DNA of 64,000 nucleotides from Nocardia vermiculata NBRC 100427. GTDB taxonomy: Bacteria; Actinomycetota; Actinomycetes; Mycobacteriales; Mycobacteriaceae. Position 1 is the stretch's first letter. Each line of letters starts with the position of its first letter. The stretch lies in contig NZ_BDCA01000006.1 of assembly GCF_001613265.1 (NCBI RefSeq), forward strand, positions 124,001 to 188,000. Reading direction: 5' to 3'. A program made the translations under genes and the position numbers. Below, in pieces: positions 37,025 through 45,903 of this stretch. The notes below the pieces were generated by a model that was given only the letters and a program-made list of their open reading frames with translations, made no database searches and was not told the DNA's origin.

Positions 37025-37630
37025 ATGCTCCTTCCCACGCGCCACCGCTGTACCGCTCACAGTGGCAATACCCGCACCGGGGGCAACGTCACACCGGCTG
37101 CCGTTGTTTCCGGTACCCGCCGCCGCGGGTTCCGCCTCGTGACAGCTACCGCGTTCGCGGCGCTCGCTGTTACGGCTATGACAGCATGCGGGTCCGACAA
37201 CACCGAAGACTCCACGCCGAGCAACAGTGCAGCGGCCACCAGCGCGTCGGCCGCCGAGACCACTACCAGCGGCGATACCGCCGAGGCCGGCGCGCCCACC
37301 GCGCCGGAACTGGAGGCCACGCTCAATGGGATCGCCGATCCGAACACCCCGGCGGCCGATAAGCAGAAACTGATCGTCGACGGTGACAAGCGCGCGGCGA
37401 ACCTGGATGCGGTGACGAAGGCGCTGGCCAACTACGGCAGCCTGACCTTCACCGTCGCCGGCATCACCACCGAGGGAGACGAGGCCACCGGTCAGGTGAC
37501 CATCCAGTCCCCGCACGGTCCGGCCGGGCCGATGCCGATGACCTGGCAGCACTCCGAGCAGGGATGGCAGCTGTCGGATGCGTCGGCATGCCAGATCCTG
37601 GCCATGGGTCAGGCCCCCTGCCAGCCCTGA
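37025..37630 (+). CDS. LppK/MTB12-like lipoprotein
   Basis: A 201-residue exported lipoprotein. A long basic N-terminus leads to a hydrophobic core and a lipobox at AVTAMTACGSD, so Cys55 is probably lipid-modified. A Ser/Thr/Ala linker precedes a domain with ELEATLNGIADPN...KQKLIVDG and SACQIL, resembling the C-terminal domain of MTB12-type antigens. Its position beside arc matches lppK (Rv2116). The ribosome site GAAAGG is 10 bases upstream. Function unknown; the location is the outer face of the membrane or secreted. Confidence 0.8.
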   Translation: MLLPTRHRCTAHSGNTRTGGNVTPAAVVSGTRRRGFRLVTATAFAALAVTAMTACGSDNTEDSTPSNSAAATSASAAETTTSGDTAEAGAPTAPELEATLNGIADPNTPAADKQKLIVDGDKRAANLDAVTKALANYGSLTFTVAGITTEGDEATGQVTIQSPHGPAGPMPMTWQHSEQGWQLSDASACQILAMGQAPCQP

Positions 37631-37647
37631 TGGCCGGCCCCACCCCG

Positions 37648-37692
37648 ACACCCCGAAGGCCCCGTCCGATTCGGACGGGGCCTTCGGGGTGT
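37648..37692. terminator. Perfect 22-bp hairpin between convergent genes
   Basis: A perfect palindrome: ACACCCCGAAGGCCCCGTCC extends to CGA, a single-base loop at 37670, then the mirror arm ending GGGGTGT at 37692. It is 17 bases past the lipoprotein stop and 55 before the convergent trmI stop. It is symmetrical and can terminate both genes. Confidence 0.85.
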
Positions 37693-37747
37693 ACTCCGCG
37701 CACAGTGGCCGTCCCGGTGCGGAACGGGCAGGCCCGGACGGGCACGC

Positions 37748-38602
<855 letters not shown>

Positions 38603-38633
38603 TCATTTCCGGTGGCGGCATAGCGCCCCGAAT

Positions 38634-38656
38634 GTGTCGGTACCCGCGGATAGCCT
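38634..38656 (+). promoter_or_regulatory. Candidate PafBC-type (RecA-NDp-like) promoter of the RecB-family gene
   Basis: GTGTCGGTAC (38634-38643), seven bases, then TAGCCT (38651-38656), with the ATG at 38664. The spacing and TGTCGGT block equal those upstream of the exonuclease at 16231. The transcript would be leaderless. PafBC binding is inferred. Confidence 0.5.
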
Positions 38657-38663
38657 GCCAGGT

Positions 38664-39527
38664 ATGTCCGCACCACCGACGGCGACCCCGTCCGAATTGC
38701 CCTCCATTGCCCGCGGGCCGGCGTTGTCACCGTCGCGGGCAACGGATTTCAAACAATGTCCGCTGAAATACCGATTGCGCGCAATCGACCGGATTCCGGA
38801 AACGCCCACCCGTGACGCGGTCCGCGGAACAGCGGTGCATGCGGTACTGGAATCGCTGTACGGGCTACCCAGCGGCGAACGCGAACCCGAGCGCGCCGCG
38901 GCGCTGGTGGAACCGGCCTGGCAACAGTTGCTGCACGATCGCCCAGAGTTCGAGGAGGTCCTCGGCACGGACGGCCCGGCGCCGTTTCTCGCCGAAGTCG
39001 CCGATCTCGTGCACCGGTACTACCGGCTCGAGAATCCGACCGGTTTCGATCCGCAGTCCTGCGAATCACTGGTGGAGGTGCGTCTTGCGGACGGCTCCCC
39101 GCTACGGGGCTATGTCGACCGCATCGACGTCGCGGCGGACGGCCGGTTGCGGGTCGTCGACTACAAGACCGGCCGTACCCCCGGCCCCGACGCCGAACAG
39201 CAGGCACTGTTCCAGCTCAAGTTCTACGCCCTCGTCGTGTACCGGAGCAGGGGCGTGGTCCCGGCCGAACTGCGACTGCTCTACCTGCGCGACGGTCAGA
39301 TCCTGACCTATACGCCGGACGTCGACGAGCTGGTTCGCTTCGAACGCATCGTGTCGGCCCTGTGGGAGGCGATCACCGCCGCCGGCCGCGACGGCGACTT
39401 CCCGGCCCGGCGCGGCGGCGGCTGCCGATTCTGCGAATATCAGCAGCTGTGCCCGGCCTTCGGTGGAACTCCCCCGCCGTATCCGGGCTGGCCCGGGCAG
39501 GGCGGCGACCCGGCACCGGTACCCTGA
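38664..39527 (+). CDS. RecB-family PD-(D/E)XK exonuclease with Fe-S cluster (Rv2119-like)
   Basis: A 287-residue stand-alone Cas4/RecB-type nuclease. The catalytic core is GYVDRIDVAADGRLRVVDYK (Asp, Asp, Lys). Cys of FKQCPLKY and three Cys in GGGCRFCEYQQLCPAF form the iron-sulfur cluster typical of AddB/Cas4. There is no CRISPR array, so this is the chromosomal repair type. The upstream region carries a damage-type promoter sequence. Enzyme class strong; in vivo role inferred. Confidence 0.92.
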   Translation: MSAPPTATPSELPSIARGPALSPSRATDFKQCPLKYRLRAIDRIPETPTRDAVRGTAVHAVLESLYGLPSGEREPERAAALVEPAWQQLLHDRPEFEEVLGTDGPAPFLAEVADLVHRYYRLENPTGFDPQSCESLVEVRLADGSPLRGYVDRIDVAADGRLRVVDYKTGRTPGPDAEQQALFQLKFYALVVYRSRGVVPAELRLLYLRDGQILTYTPDVDELVRFERIVSALWEAITAAGRDGDFPARRGGGCRFCEYQQLCPAFGGTPPPYPGWPGQGGDPAPVP

Positions 39528-39555
39528 GGCGCACCGTCGGCGGGCCCGCACACGC

Positions 39556-40407
39556 TCACAGCGCGCGACAGGACCGGATATCGCTGGCGAGGATGGCCTT
39601 GGCACCGAGCTCGGCGAGCTCGTCCATCACACCGTTGACCTGACTGCGCGGTACCAGCGCACGTACCGCCACCCAGGCCGGGTCGGTCAGCGGTGCGACC
39701 GTCGGCGACTCCAGGCCCGGGGTCACCGCACCGGCACGCTCGAGCAGCTCCTTGGGGCAGTCGTAGTCCAGCATCACGTACTGCTGGGCGAAGACCACGC
39801 CCTGGACCCGCGCGACGAGCTGATTGCGGGCCCTGTCGCCACGTTCGGCGGTGGCGGCCTCGATGAGCACCGCCTCCGAATCGCACAGCGAATCACCGAA
39901 CGGCACCAAATTGTGCTGACGCAGGGTACGGCCCGATCCGACCACATCGGCAATGGCATCGGCGACGCCGAGCTGGATGGAGATCTCCACGGCACCGTCG
40001 AGCCGGATGACCTCGGCCTCGACGCCGCGTGTACGCAGGTCGCGCCGCACCAGGTTCGGGTACGAGGTGGCGATGCGCTTTCCGGCGAGGTCCTCCGGCT
40101 TCCAGTCCCGCCCGGCGGGGGCCGCGTACCGGAAGGTGGAGCGGCCGAAGCCCATCGCCAGGCGTTCCTGTACCGGGGCTCCGGAGTCGAGCGCCAGATC
40201 ACGGCCGGTGATGCCGAGATCGAGTTCTCCGGAACCGACGTAGATGGCGATGTCCTTCGGGCGCAGGAAGAAGAACTCGACCTGATTGGCATTGTCGAGC
40301 ACCGAAAGATCGCGAGAATCGGTCCGTTTGCGGTAGCCGGCCTCGGTCAGGATCTCGACGGCGGTCTGGGACAGGGCGCCCTTGTTGGGGACTGCGACGC
40401 GGAGCAT
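39556..40407 (-). CDS. hisG: ATP phosphoribosyltransferase
   Basis: A 283-residue long-form HisG, first step of histidine synthesis. [20 protein letters not shown] starts it; [16 protein letters not shown] and [20 protein letters not shown] bind PRPP; the C-terminal regulatory domain (from about residue 210) mediates histidine inhibition. The start at 40405-40407 follows GAAAGGAC. It is 49 bp after hisE, in an operon as in M. tuberculosis. Confidence 0.96.
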   Translation of the reverse strand: MLRVAVPNKGALSQTAVEILTEAGYRKRTDSRDLSVLDNANQVEFFFLRPKDIAIYVGSGELDLGITGRDLALDSGAPVQERLAMGFGRSTFRYAAPAGRDWKPEDLAGKRIATSYPNLVRRDLRTRGVEAEVIRLDGAVEISIQLGVADAIADVVGSGRTLRQHNLVPFGDSLCDSEAVLIEAATAERGDRARNQLVARVQGVVFAQQYVMLDYDCPKELLERAGAVTPGLESPTVAPLTDPAWVAVRALVPRSQVNGVMDELAELGAKAILASDIRSCRAL

Positions 40408-40456
40408 GGGAATGGTGTCCTTTCGGGACGGGTGACGGACAGGACGGCGCGGGCCG

Positions 40457-40750
40457 TCACAGATGTCGGTACACGTCCTCGAGCTGCAGACCACGGCCCA
40501 CCATCAGCACCTGCAGCCAGTACAGGAGCTGGGAGATCTCCTCGGCCAGCTCGTCGTCGGACTCGTGCTCGGCGGCCAGCCACACCTCGCCGGCCTCTTC
40601 GATCACCTTCTTGCCCTGTGCATGGACCCCGGCGTCCAATGCCGCCACGGTTGCGGAACCTTCCGGACGGTTGGCCGCACGATCCTGCAGCTCGGCGAAC
40701 AGGGTTTCGAAAGTCTTCACGGGAACCCATTCTTTCAGACGACCGCACAT
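40457..40750 (-). CDS. hisE: Phosphoribosyl-ATP pyrophosphatase
   Basis: A 97-residue all-alpha NTP pyrophosphohydrolase, second step of histidine synthesis. [18 protein letters not shown] and [17 protein letters not shown] hold the E-E-x-x-E metal site. I start at the ATG at 40748-40750; an in-frame GTG at 40718-40720 before KTFETLF is an alternative. It lies 55 bp after a GNAT gene and ahead of hisG. Confidence 0.95.
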   Translation of the reverse strand: MCGRLKEWVPVKTFETLFAELQDRAANRPEGSATVAALDAGVHAQGKKVIEEAGEVWLAAEHESDDELAEEISQLLYWLQVLMVGRGLQLEDVYRHL

Positions 40751-40805
40751 GTCCCGCAATCGGTTATCGATGCGAGCCGGGTGGTCAGGGCGGTTGTGCG
40801 CACGA

Positions 40806-41399
40806 TCACGGTCTCGAGCCGGGAGTCGGCCACGTGACGCCGCCGCCGGGGCGGTCGATGCGATAGATGTGGTGCCAACCGTCGTCGACCGGGTTGTCCG
40901 GCGGCAACTCGCCTTCGGCGACACGGCGTAAGCCCGCCTTCTCCAGTGCCCGCCGGGATGCGCGGTTGGCGGCGGCGACCGGGATCACGATGCTGTCGGC
41001 GCGCGGATGGTCGACCCAGGTGGCTGCAACGATCGCCCGGAGCATCGCCGACCCCACTCCCCGGCCGACGCGACCGGGATCACCGATGAAGTAGTCCAGC
41101 GATATCGCTGCATCGGAGACCTCGAGCGTCGGCCGGAGCTGGGCCCTGTACTCGGGCCAGTCCGCCCAGCGAATGCGCTGCACCAGCCCGACCGGACGGC
41201 CGTCGGCGCTGACGAGCAGATCTTCCGCGGCCACCTCGCCCCGTGCGGTGGGCCCGAAATCGCGTTCGATCGCTGCGGCGTCGATCTCGTGATACCACCA
41301 CCGCCGCACATGCGGCTGCGCCAACCAGCCCGCGAGCAGGCCGAAATCCCCAGGCGTCAGGGCACGCCAGGTGAACTGCGGTATCACCGGGTCGAGCAT
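40806..41399 (-). CDS. GNAT acetyltransferase (AAC(6')/siderophore-acyltransferase-like)
   Basis: A 197-residue GNAT-fold protein. [32 protein letters not shown] and [20 protein letters not shown] (acetyl-CoA loop), then [20 protein letters not shown], are typical of the aminoglycoside 6'-N-acetyltransferase and siderophore amine-acyltransferase branch. It starts 22 bp after the carnitine-acyltransferase-like gene, on the same strand, so it is probably the fourth member of that unit. Substrate unknown. Confidence 0.85.
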   Translation of the reverse strand: MLDPVIPQFTWRALTPGDFGLLAGWLAQPHVRRWWYHEIDAAAIERDFGPTARGEVAAEDLLVSADGRPVGLVQRIRWADWPEYRAQLRPTLEVSDAAISLDYFIGDPGRVGRGVGSAMLRAIVAATWVDHPRADSIVIPVAAANRASRRALEKAGLRRVAEGELPPDNPVDDGWHHIYRIDRPGGGVTWPTPGSRP

Positions 41400-41421
41400 G
41401 TGGACGAGACTAGGCCGCGGT

Positions 41422-43236
41422 TCAGCTCGAGGCCAGCAGCTCCTCCAGTTCGGACACCGCACCGCGCAGTTCGTGGGCGAATCGGTCCATCTGCGCCGCA
41501 ACCGCTTTCGGGGTGGCGAGGTAGATGTTCCAGCGATCTGGAAGCAGCACGTAGGCCACGCCGATGCACTTCGGGCTGGTGCAGCCGAATCCGAAGAATT
41601 CGATATTCGCCGACGGCGCCGAACTGGTACTCAGATAATCGTCACGGGTGATCACCCAGCCGGGACTGTCGTAGAACGGCATCGGCTCGGTGGCGCCCAG
41701 TTCGGCACCTCGGCGCCGCTGCACCCACTGCAGCTCCCACAGATGCTGTTCGGGGGCCGCACCGCGCTGACACTGTTTGGCACGCTCCACATGCGCGGTG
41801 GCCGCGGCGCGGGCAGAGGCGAGCTTCGCCGCCGGCGCCGCCGACCGGTCGTCCATGGTGGCGACGAATTCCAGCATTTCCGGGGTGATCACCCGCATCG
41901 CCTCGGTGCGGCCGTTGCGGTACTGGCGGGTCGCGATCGATTCGTAGGTTGCGCCGACCATGCCCTTGCTGCGCTGGTGTGCGAGCTGATAGCTCAGCTG
42001 GGCGAACGCGTCCGGCGAGATACCGAGTTGCTTGGCCCGCGTGGTACCGAAGCTGTCGAAGGAGACCGTGGTCGTGGCATTGTCGGCCACGAACTGCTCG
42101 AATGCCGCAGCGGCCGAGCCGATGTCGGCGCGCAACGCGGCATCGAGGCGGAATTCGATCGGGCGCACGGCCGGCAGTCCCTGGACCCGCGCGCCCGAGC
42201 GGGCGGCGTGTTCGGCCACCTTCGTCTCGAGCAGGAAGTCGACGAACGACAGGATGGTCGTGCCGTCCAGACCGCAGTGTTCGACATTGATGCCGGCGCT
42301 GCCGTCGGCGAACACGATCAGCGACACCGCCTTGTCGAACCAGCGATTGCCGCTGTCACCGTGCAGCAGCGTATCGGAGGCGGCCGCGGCATCGGCGGGG
42401 GCGACATCGTCGAGACAGACACAGAACAGCGCCGTCTCGATCGTGTCCAGCGCCGACGCGTTCACCGGATCTGCCAGCATGCGTCCCCGCACTCCGGCCC
42501 ATTCGGCGCGCGCCATGGTGGTCAGATGTCCGGGTGACTGCTCCGCCGGCACCTGTTCGGGTGCCGCGTCGAGCACCGCCTGCAGCCCGCCCGCGAGATC
42601 CTCCGGTGCGTAGGCAGTGCCGTCCGCGCCGATGACCTCCATCCGGAACATCACGCCGTGGTGGAACACCACGATGTGGCGTTCCTGCGACGGGCCGGGC
42701 CACTGCTCGCTGTAGGGCACCCGCACACTGTCCTGCGGGTCGCCCGGAATCCTGGTCTCGGAGAACAGAGATTTGTTCTGGGCCATCGAGAAGTGTGCGC
42801 CACGCTGCACCACCGGCTCGATCTCCTCCCGGTCCAGGAGCAGTTTGTAGTTCACCGCGGCAGTGATCAGGCCGGCGGCGCGGTCGATCTGGCGATCGGA
42901 ACTCGACTGGGCCAGCGGGGTGTCGTCGCGGAACAGGAAGAAGAAGTTCGCGTTGACCGCGATCCGGTCACGACGGCCCAGATAGCGCGACGGCCAGAAT
43001 TCGTCGAGCCAGCTGCCGACGCCGGGAGTGCGGTCGAAACGCTCCACCTCGGCGTGCAGGATCCGGGCCGGTCCGTCGGCGCGCAGCAGATCGGCGACCG
43101 CGCGCTCGGTGGTGGCGTATTCATCCTCCGACAGCAGCGGCTTCGACCACTCCAGGAATCGTGCGCAGCTGTCGTCGAGCGTCGGCAAGGGCACGCGCGG
43201 CAGCTGATCGTCGAAGGCGAAGGTACGGTCGGTCAC
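41422..43236 (-). CDS. Choline/carnitine O-acyltransferase-family enzyme
   Basis: A 604-residue protein matching the eukaryotic-type carnitine acyltransferase fold along its whole length. WFDKAVSLIVFADGSAGINVEH places catalytic H320; ISPDAFAQLSYQLAHQ, GATYESIATRQYRNGRTEAM and STSSAPSANIEFFGFG are the acyl-acceptor and CoA blocks. Such enzymes transfer acyl groups between CoA and the hydroxyl of a small trimethylammonium compound. The GTG start overlaps the methyltransferase stop (GTGA), with GAGGATCGCC before it. The family is uncommon in bacteria. Acceptor and acyl group are unknown. Confidence 0.9.
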   Translation of the reverse strand: MTDRTFAFDDQLPRVPLPTLDDSCARFLEWSKPLLSEDEYATTERAVADLLRADGPARILHAEVERFDRTPGVGSWLDEFWPSRYLGRRDRIAVNANFFFLFRDDTPLAQSSSDRQIDRAAGLITAAVNYKLLLDREEIEPVVQRGAHFSMAQNKSLFSETRIPGDPQDSVRVPYSEQWPGPSQERHIVVFHHGVMFRMEVIGADGTAYAPEDLAGGLQAVLDAAPEQVPAEQSPGHLTTMARAEWAGVRGRMLADPVNASALDTIETALFCVCLDDVAPADAAAASDTLLHGDSGNRWFDKAVSLIVFADGSAGINVEHCGLDGTTILSFVDFLLETKVAEHAARSGARVQGLPAVRPIEFRLDAALRADIGSAAAAFEQFVADNATTTVSFDSFGTTRAKQLGISPDAFAQLSYQLAHQRSKGMVGATYESIATRQYRNGRTEAMRVITPEMLEFVATMDDRSAAPAAKLASARAAATAHVERAKQCQRGAAPEQHLWELQWVQRRRGAELGATEPMPFYDSPGWVITRDDYLSTSSAPSANIEFFGFGCTSPKCIGVAYVLLPDRWNIYLATPKAVAAQMDRFAHELRGAVSELEELLASS

Positions 43237-44078
43237 TGGCGATCCTCGGTGGTCGAAGGGGTTGGGGACTCGGACGGGAAGGTCTCTGCGGGCCGGGAGA
43301 TGTGCAGCTGGGCGTGCAACCACCCCTCGGCTTCGTATCCGGCGGCGTCGATTCCGGCGGCGCCGAGTGTGTTCAGTACCTGCTGCTGCTCGGCCTCGGA
43401 GGCGAAGCGGCGCTGTCGGAAGGTGCCGGGGCGGCGTTCGGTCCGATACCCCAGCGCGGCGAGTTCGCGAGCCATCGGCTCGAAGTCGTACATCCGCAGC
43501 ACGAAATGTGCCATCCACGGCAGTCGGGTTCCGTGCGCGCGAGCGATGCGGGTGAGCGTGCGACCGGTGACGTAGCCGACGCATCCGGTGGAGATCACCA
43601 GATCCGCGGAGCCGATGATGCGCCGTTGCGTCTCCGTCGCCTCGCCCGATTCCAGATCGGCGTGCACGGTTTCGTGCAGCAGTCCGGTCGCCGCGGCGTA
43701 GTCCAGGGCCGGTGCGGAGGCGTCCATACCGATGAACCGGATGTCGGGCAGCCGGTCGTCGGCGGCGAGACGGGCGCGGTCGCGGGCGATGCACGTGGCG
43801 GTATCGGCATCGCCGTAGTGGTCGGCCAGCTCGGCGACGGTGGTGCCGAACCGCAGCAACGCCGCGTTCACCCCATAGGAGCAGCCGAGGTCGAGTACGG
43901 TCGGCGCGGTGCCGGTCACGGCTTCGTACTCGGAGAACAACTCGATGAATTCCGGCGTGGCCAACTCCGGTATGCAGTAGTCCAATTCGGCCATGCGGCG
44001 GCAGTAGGCGCTCGGATCCGGGCGGTCGTAGATGTCGTCGAACGAAGCTTTTCCATTGGTGTGCGTGGAAACCGTCAC
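43233..44078 (-). CDS. Class I SAM-dependent methyltransferase
   Basis: A 281-residue methyltransferase. TVLDLGCSYGVNAALL is motif I; DIRFIGMDAS motif II; ADLVISTGCVGYV motif IV. The residues around YDRPDPSAYCRRMAELDY at the start are distinctive but unassigned. GTG start with AGGAGG eight bases upstream. It is the middle gene between a 2-oxoglutarate dioxygenase and a carnitine-type acyltransferase, so an N-methylated amino acid or betaine is a plausible product. Substrate not predictable. Confidence 0.85.
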   Translation of the reverse strand: MTVSTHTNGKASFDDIYDRPDPSAYCRRMAELDYCIPELATPEFIELFSEYEAVTGTAPTVLDLGCSYGVNAALLRFGTTVAELADHYGDADTATCIARDRARLAADDRLPDIRFIGMDASAPALDYAAATGLLHETVHADLESGEATETQRRIIGSADLVISTGCVGYVTGRTLTRIARAHGTRLPWMAHFVLRMYDFEPMARELAALGYRTERRPGTFRQRRFASEAEQQQVLNTLGAAGIDAAGYEAEGWLHAQLHISRPAETFPSESPTPSTTEDRQ

Positions 44079-44106
44079 GGGCGATCCTCCTGAATCGAAC
44101 GGGTGC

Positions 44107-45033
44107 TCAGTCGAGAAGTCGGTCACCGCGCACGGCATTGCCGGCTGCGGCCAGATGCTCCGGCAGAACTCGCCCGAACAGTTGCCGGGAACGCTCGACC
44201 GCGCCGATGACACCGGCACGGTCGCTGTAGGCGAAGATCGCGCTGTGGCGTTCGGTGGCGCCCTCGACCGGTGATACCCGATGCAGAGAGAACCGGCCCT
44301 GGAACAGTTGCAGATCACCGGGGCGTAGTCGCAGCCGCCGGACCAACGAGTCACCGGTGCCGGTGAGTACCGACCGCACCGCCGCCAGGTTCTCCGACTC
44401 GGGCGTGCGGATGCGCGGGCAGTACTCGAATTCACCACCGGCGGCCGGCTCCCGGGTGAGCATCGATACCGTGAACTCGTTGGTGTCGAAATGCCATGGA
44501 TGCGACATTCCGGGTGCGACGACGTTCAGGCACAGCCCCGCCAGCGGGTCGGCGTATTCGTGCAGCCGGGGCAGGCCGAAGCATTCGGCGATCAGGCGCT
44601 GGAACACCACACTCGTGTAGAGCACCTGAATCAACGCGGTGGGCGGTATGAGATCACGTGCCACGAAGGCATTTCCACGCTCGAGCACGATCGTGGCCGG
44701 ATGGTCCGGTGGTAGTTCGGCATCGAGCGGGATGTTGTAGGCGTTGACCTTCTCGACCGTGTAGTGGGCGTGCGGAGCCAGTTCGGCACCTTCGGCGCAC
44801 AGGGTCTCGCGCAGCTCGGGCCGCACGAACCCCGGCAGTACCGTGCACCCGTCGGCGGCGAGTTCCGCCCGCGCCGCCCCGACCACCTCGTCCCAGCGCG
44901 CACCACCCGGCGCGTCGAGGGGGTAGCGCGCGGTGTCCACGATGTCGGCGAGAGTCGGTGCCGCCTGTCCCGTGCCGTCCGGCGCCTGCCGTCTGCCGGT
45001 GTTCTCGCTGCTCTCTGCTCCTGTTTCACCCAC
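44107..45033 (-). CDS. Fe(II)/2-oxoglutarate dioxygenase (PhyH/ArpA-like)
   Basis: A 308-residue oxygenase. The facial triad is H181-F-D183 (SHPWHFDTNEF) and H251 (GRFSLHRVSPV), with R262 as the likely 2-oxoglutarate ligand. GGEFEYCPRIRTPESENLAA is reminiscent of ArpA-like/BesD-like free-amino-acid oxygenases. Radical halogenases of that group have Gly where Asp183 stands, so hydroxylation is more likely. It is the first gene of the unit; the GTG start lacks a close ribosome site and an alternative start is possible. Substrate unknown. Confidence 0.82.
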   Translation of the reverse strand: MGETGAESSENTGRRQAPDGTGQAAPTLADIVDTARYPLDAPGGARWDEVVGAARAELAADGCTVLPGFVRPELRETLCAEGAELAPHAHYTVEKVNAYNIPLDAELPPDHPATIVLERGNAFVARDLIPPTALIQVLYTSVVFQRLIAECFGLPRLHEYADPLAGLCLNVVAPGMSHPWHFDTNEFTVSMLTREPAAGGEFEYCPRIRTPESENLAAVRSVLTGTGDSLVRRLRLRPGDLQLFQGRFSLHRVSPVEGATERHSAIFAYSDRAGVIGAVERSRQLFGRVLPEHLAAAGNAVRGDRLLD

Positions 45034-45069
45034 GTCGACACAACCCCCTGTCAGCCACCATGAAGATCA

Positions 45070-45130
45070 TTGTGACCTGTCGGGGGAGATCGCACATCCC
45101 ATTCCCCGATATCCTTGGGAAAGGTCACAA
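45070..45130. promoter_or_regulatory. Widely spaced inverted repeat upstream of the dioxygenase unit
   Basis: TTGTGACCT (45070-45078) and AGGTCACAA (45122-45130) are perfect 9-bp inverted arms, 43 bp apart, in the 188-bp gap between the dioxygenase and the HAD gene. The interval is AT-richer than its surroundings. Possible operator half-sites; no regulator is known. Confidence 0.35.
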
Positions 45131-45221
45131 ACTCTTCAGTAACCATGTGCGGCAGTGGTATTCGGCGCCACAACGACAGCGGCGGAATCCGGCCACATCG
45201 CCCGTGTGACCGGCACCGATG

Positions 45222-45887
45222 TCAGCTCGCGCCGGCGTGCACGACCGTCAGATCCTCGAGGGTCAACCCCTCCAGCGACGCCCGCAGATGCAGCCCGGGC
45301 CGGTGCGGCACCTCGATCTCGCAGGGCACGACGAGCACCCGGCAGCCGGCCGCGAGCGCGGCCGTCGATCCCGTCGGCGAATCCTCCACCGCCACACAAT
45401 CGCCCGGATCGACACCGAGCAGCGCCGCGGCCCGCAGATACGGGTCGGGTGCGGGTTTGCCGCGATCGACCTCGTCACCGCAGACCGACACATCGAATGT
45501 CTCCCGGCCCAGCGTTTCCAGGCACAGTTCGGTGAGCGACCGTGTGGTGTTGGTGACCAGGGCGGCGGGGACTCCCGCCGCGCGCAGCACCGCGAGTGCC
45601 TCCGCGGCACCCGGACGCCACGGCACCGGCCCGGTCATCAATTCGGCGACGCGGACTTCGAGCCACTGTCCCGCCGCGGTCATCGCGCCCGGATCCTGCT
45701 CCAGCCCCAGGCCCTCGAACAGGATTCGCAATGCGCTGGGCCCGTCGGCGCCGATCAGTGCGTGCCGCAGCACGTCGGTCATCCGTCCGCCGAGTTCCAC
45801 GGCGAGCTCACGCACCGCGATATCCCAGAGCTTCTCCGAATCGAGCAGAGTGCCGTCCATATCCCACAGCACCGCCGCCATACTCAT
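45222..45887 (-). CDS. HAD-superfamily phosphatase
   Basis: A 221-residue hydrolase. Motif I is VLWDMDGTLLDSEKLW (Asp nucleophile and acid), motif II ALVTNTTRS, motif III Lys in DEVDRGKPAPDPYL, motif IV CVAVEDSPTG. Helical cap domain between motifs I and II (C1 type) suits small phosphorylated metabolites. It begins 16 bp after the kinase gene on the same strand, so the two are probably co-transcribed. Substrate unknown. Confidence 0.9.
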   Translation of the reverse strand: MSMAAVLWDMDGTLLDSEKLWDIAVRELAVELGGRMTDVLRHALIGADGPSALRILFEGLGLEQDPGAMTAAGQWLEVRVAELMTGPVPWRPGAAEALAVLRAAGVPAALVTNTTRSLTELCLETLGRETFDVSVCGDEVDRGKPAPDPYLRAAALLGVDPGDCVAVEDSPTGSTAALAAGCRVLVVPCEIEVPHRPGLHLRASLEGLTLEDLTVVHAGAS

Positions 45888-45903
45888 CCGAAGCTCGCTT
45901 TCC

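Noticed and set aside
38664..39527. A Cas4 protein implying a CRISPR system
   Set aside because: There is no array or other cas gene, and the gene sits in the conserved trmI-hisG order of the chromosomal RecB-family nuclease.
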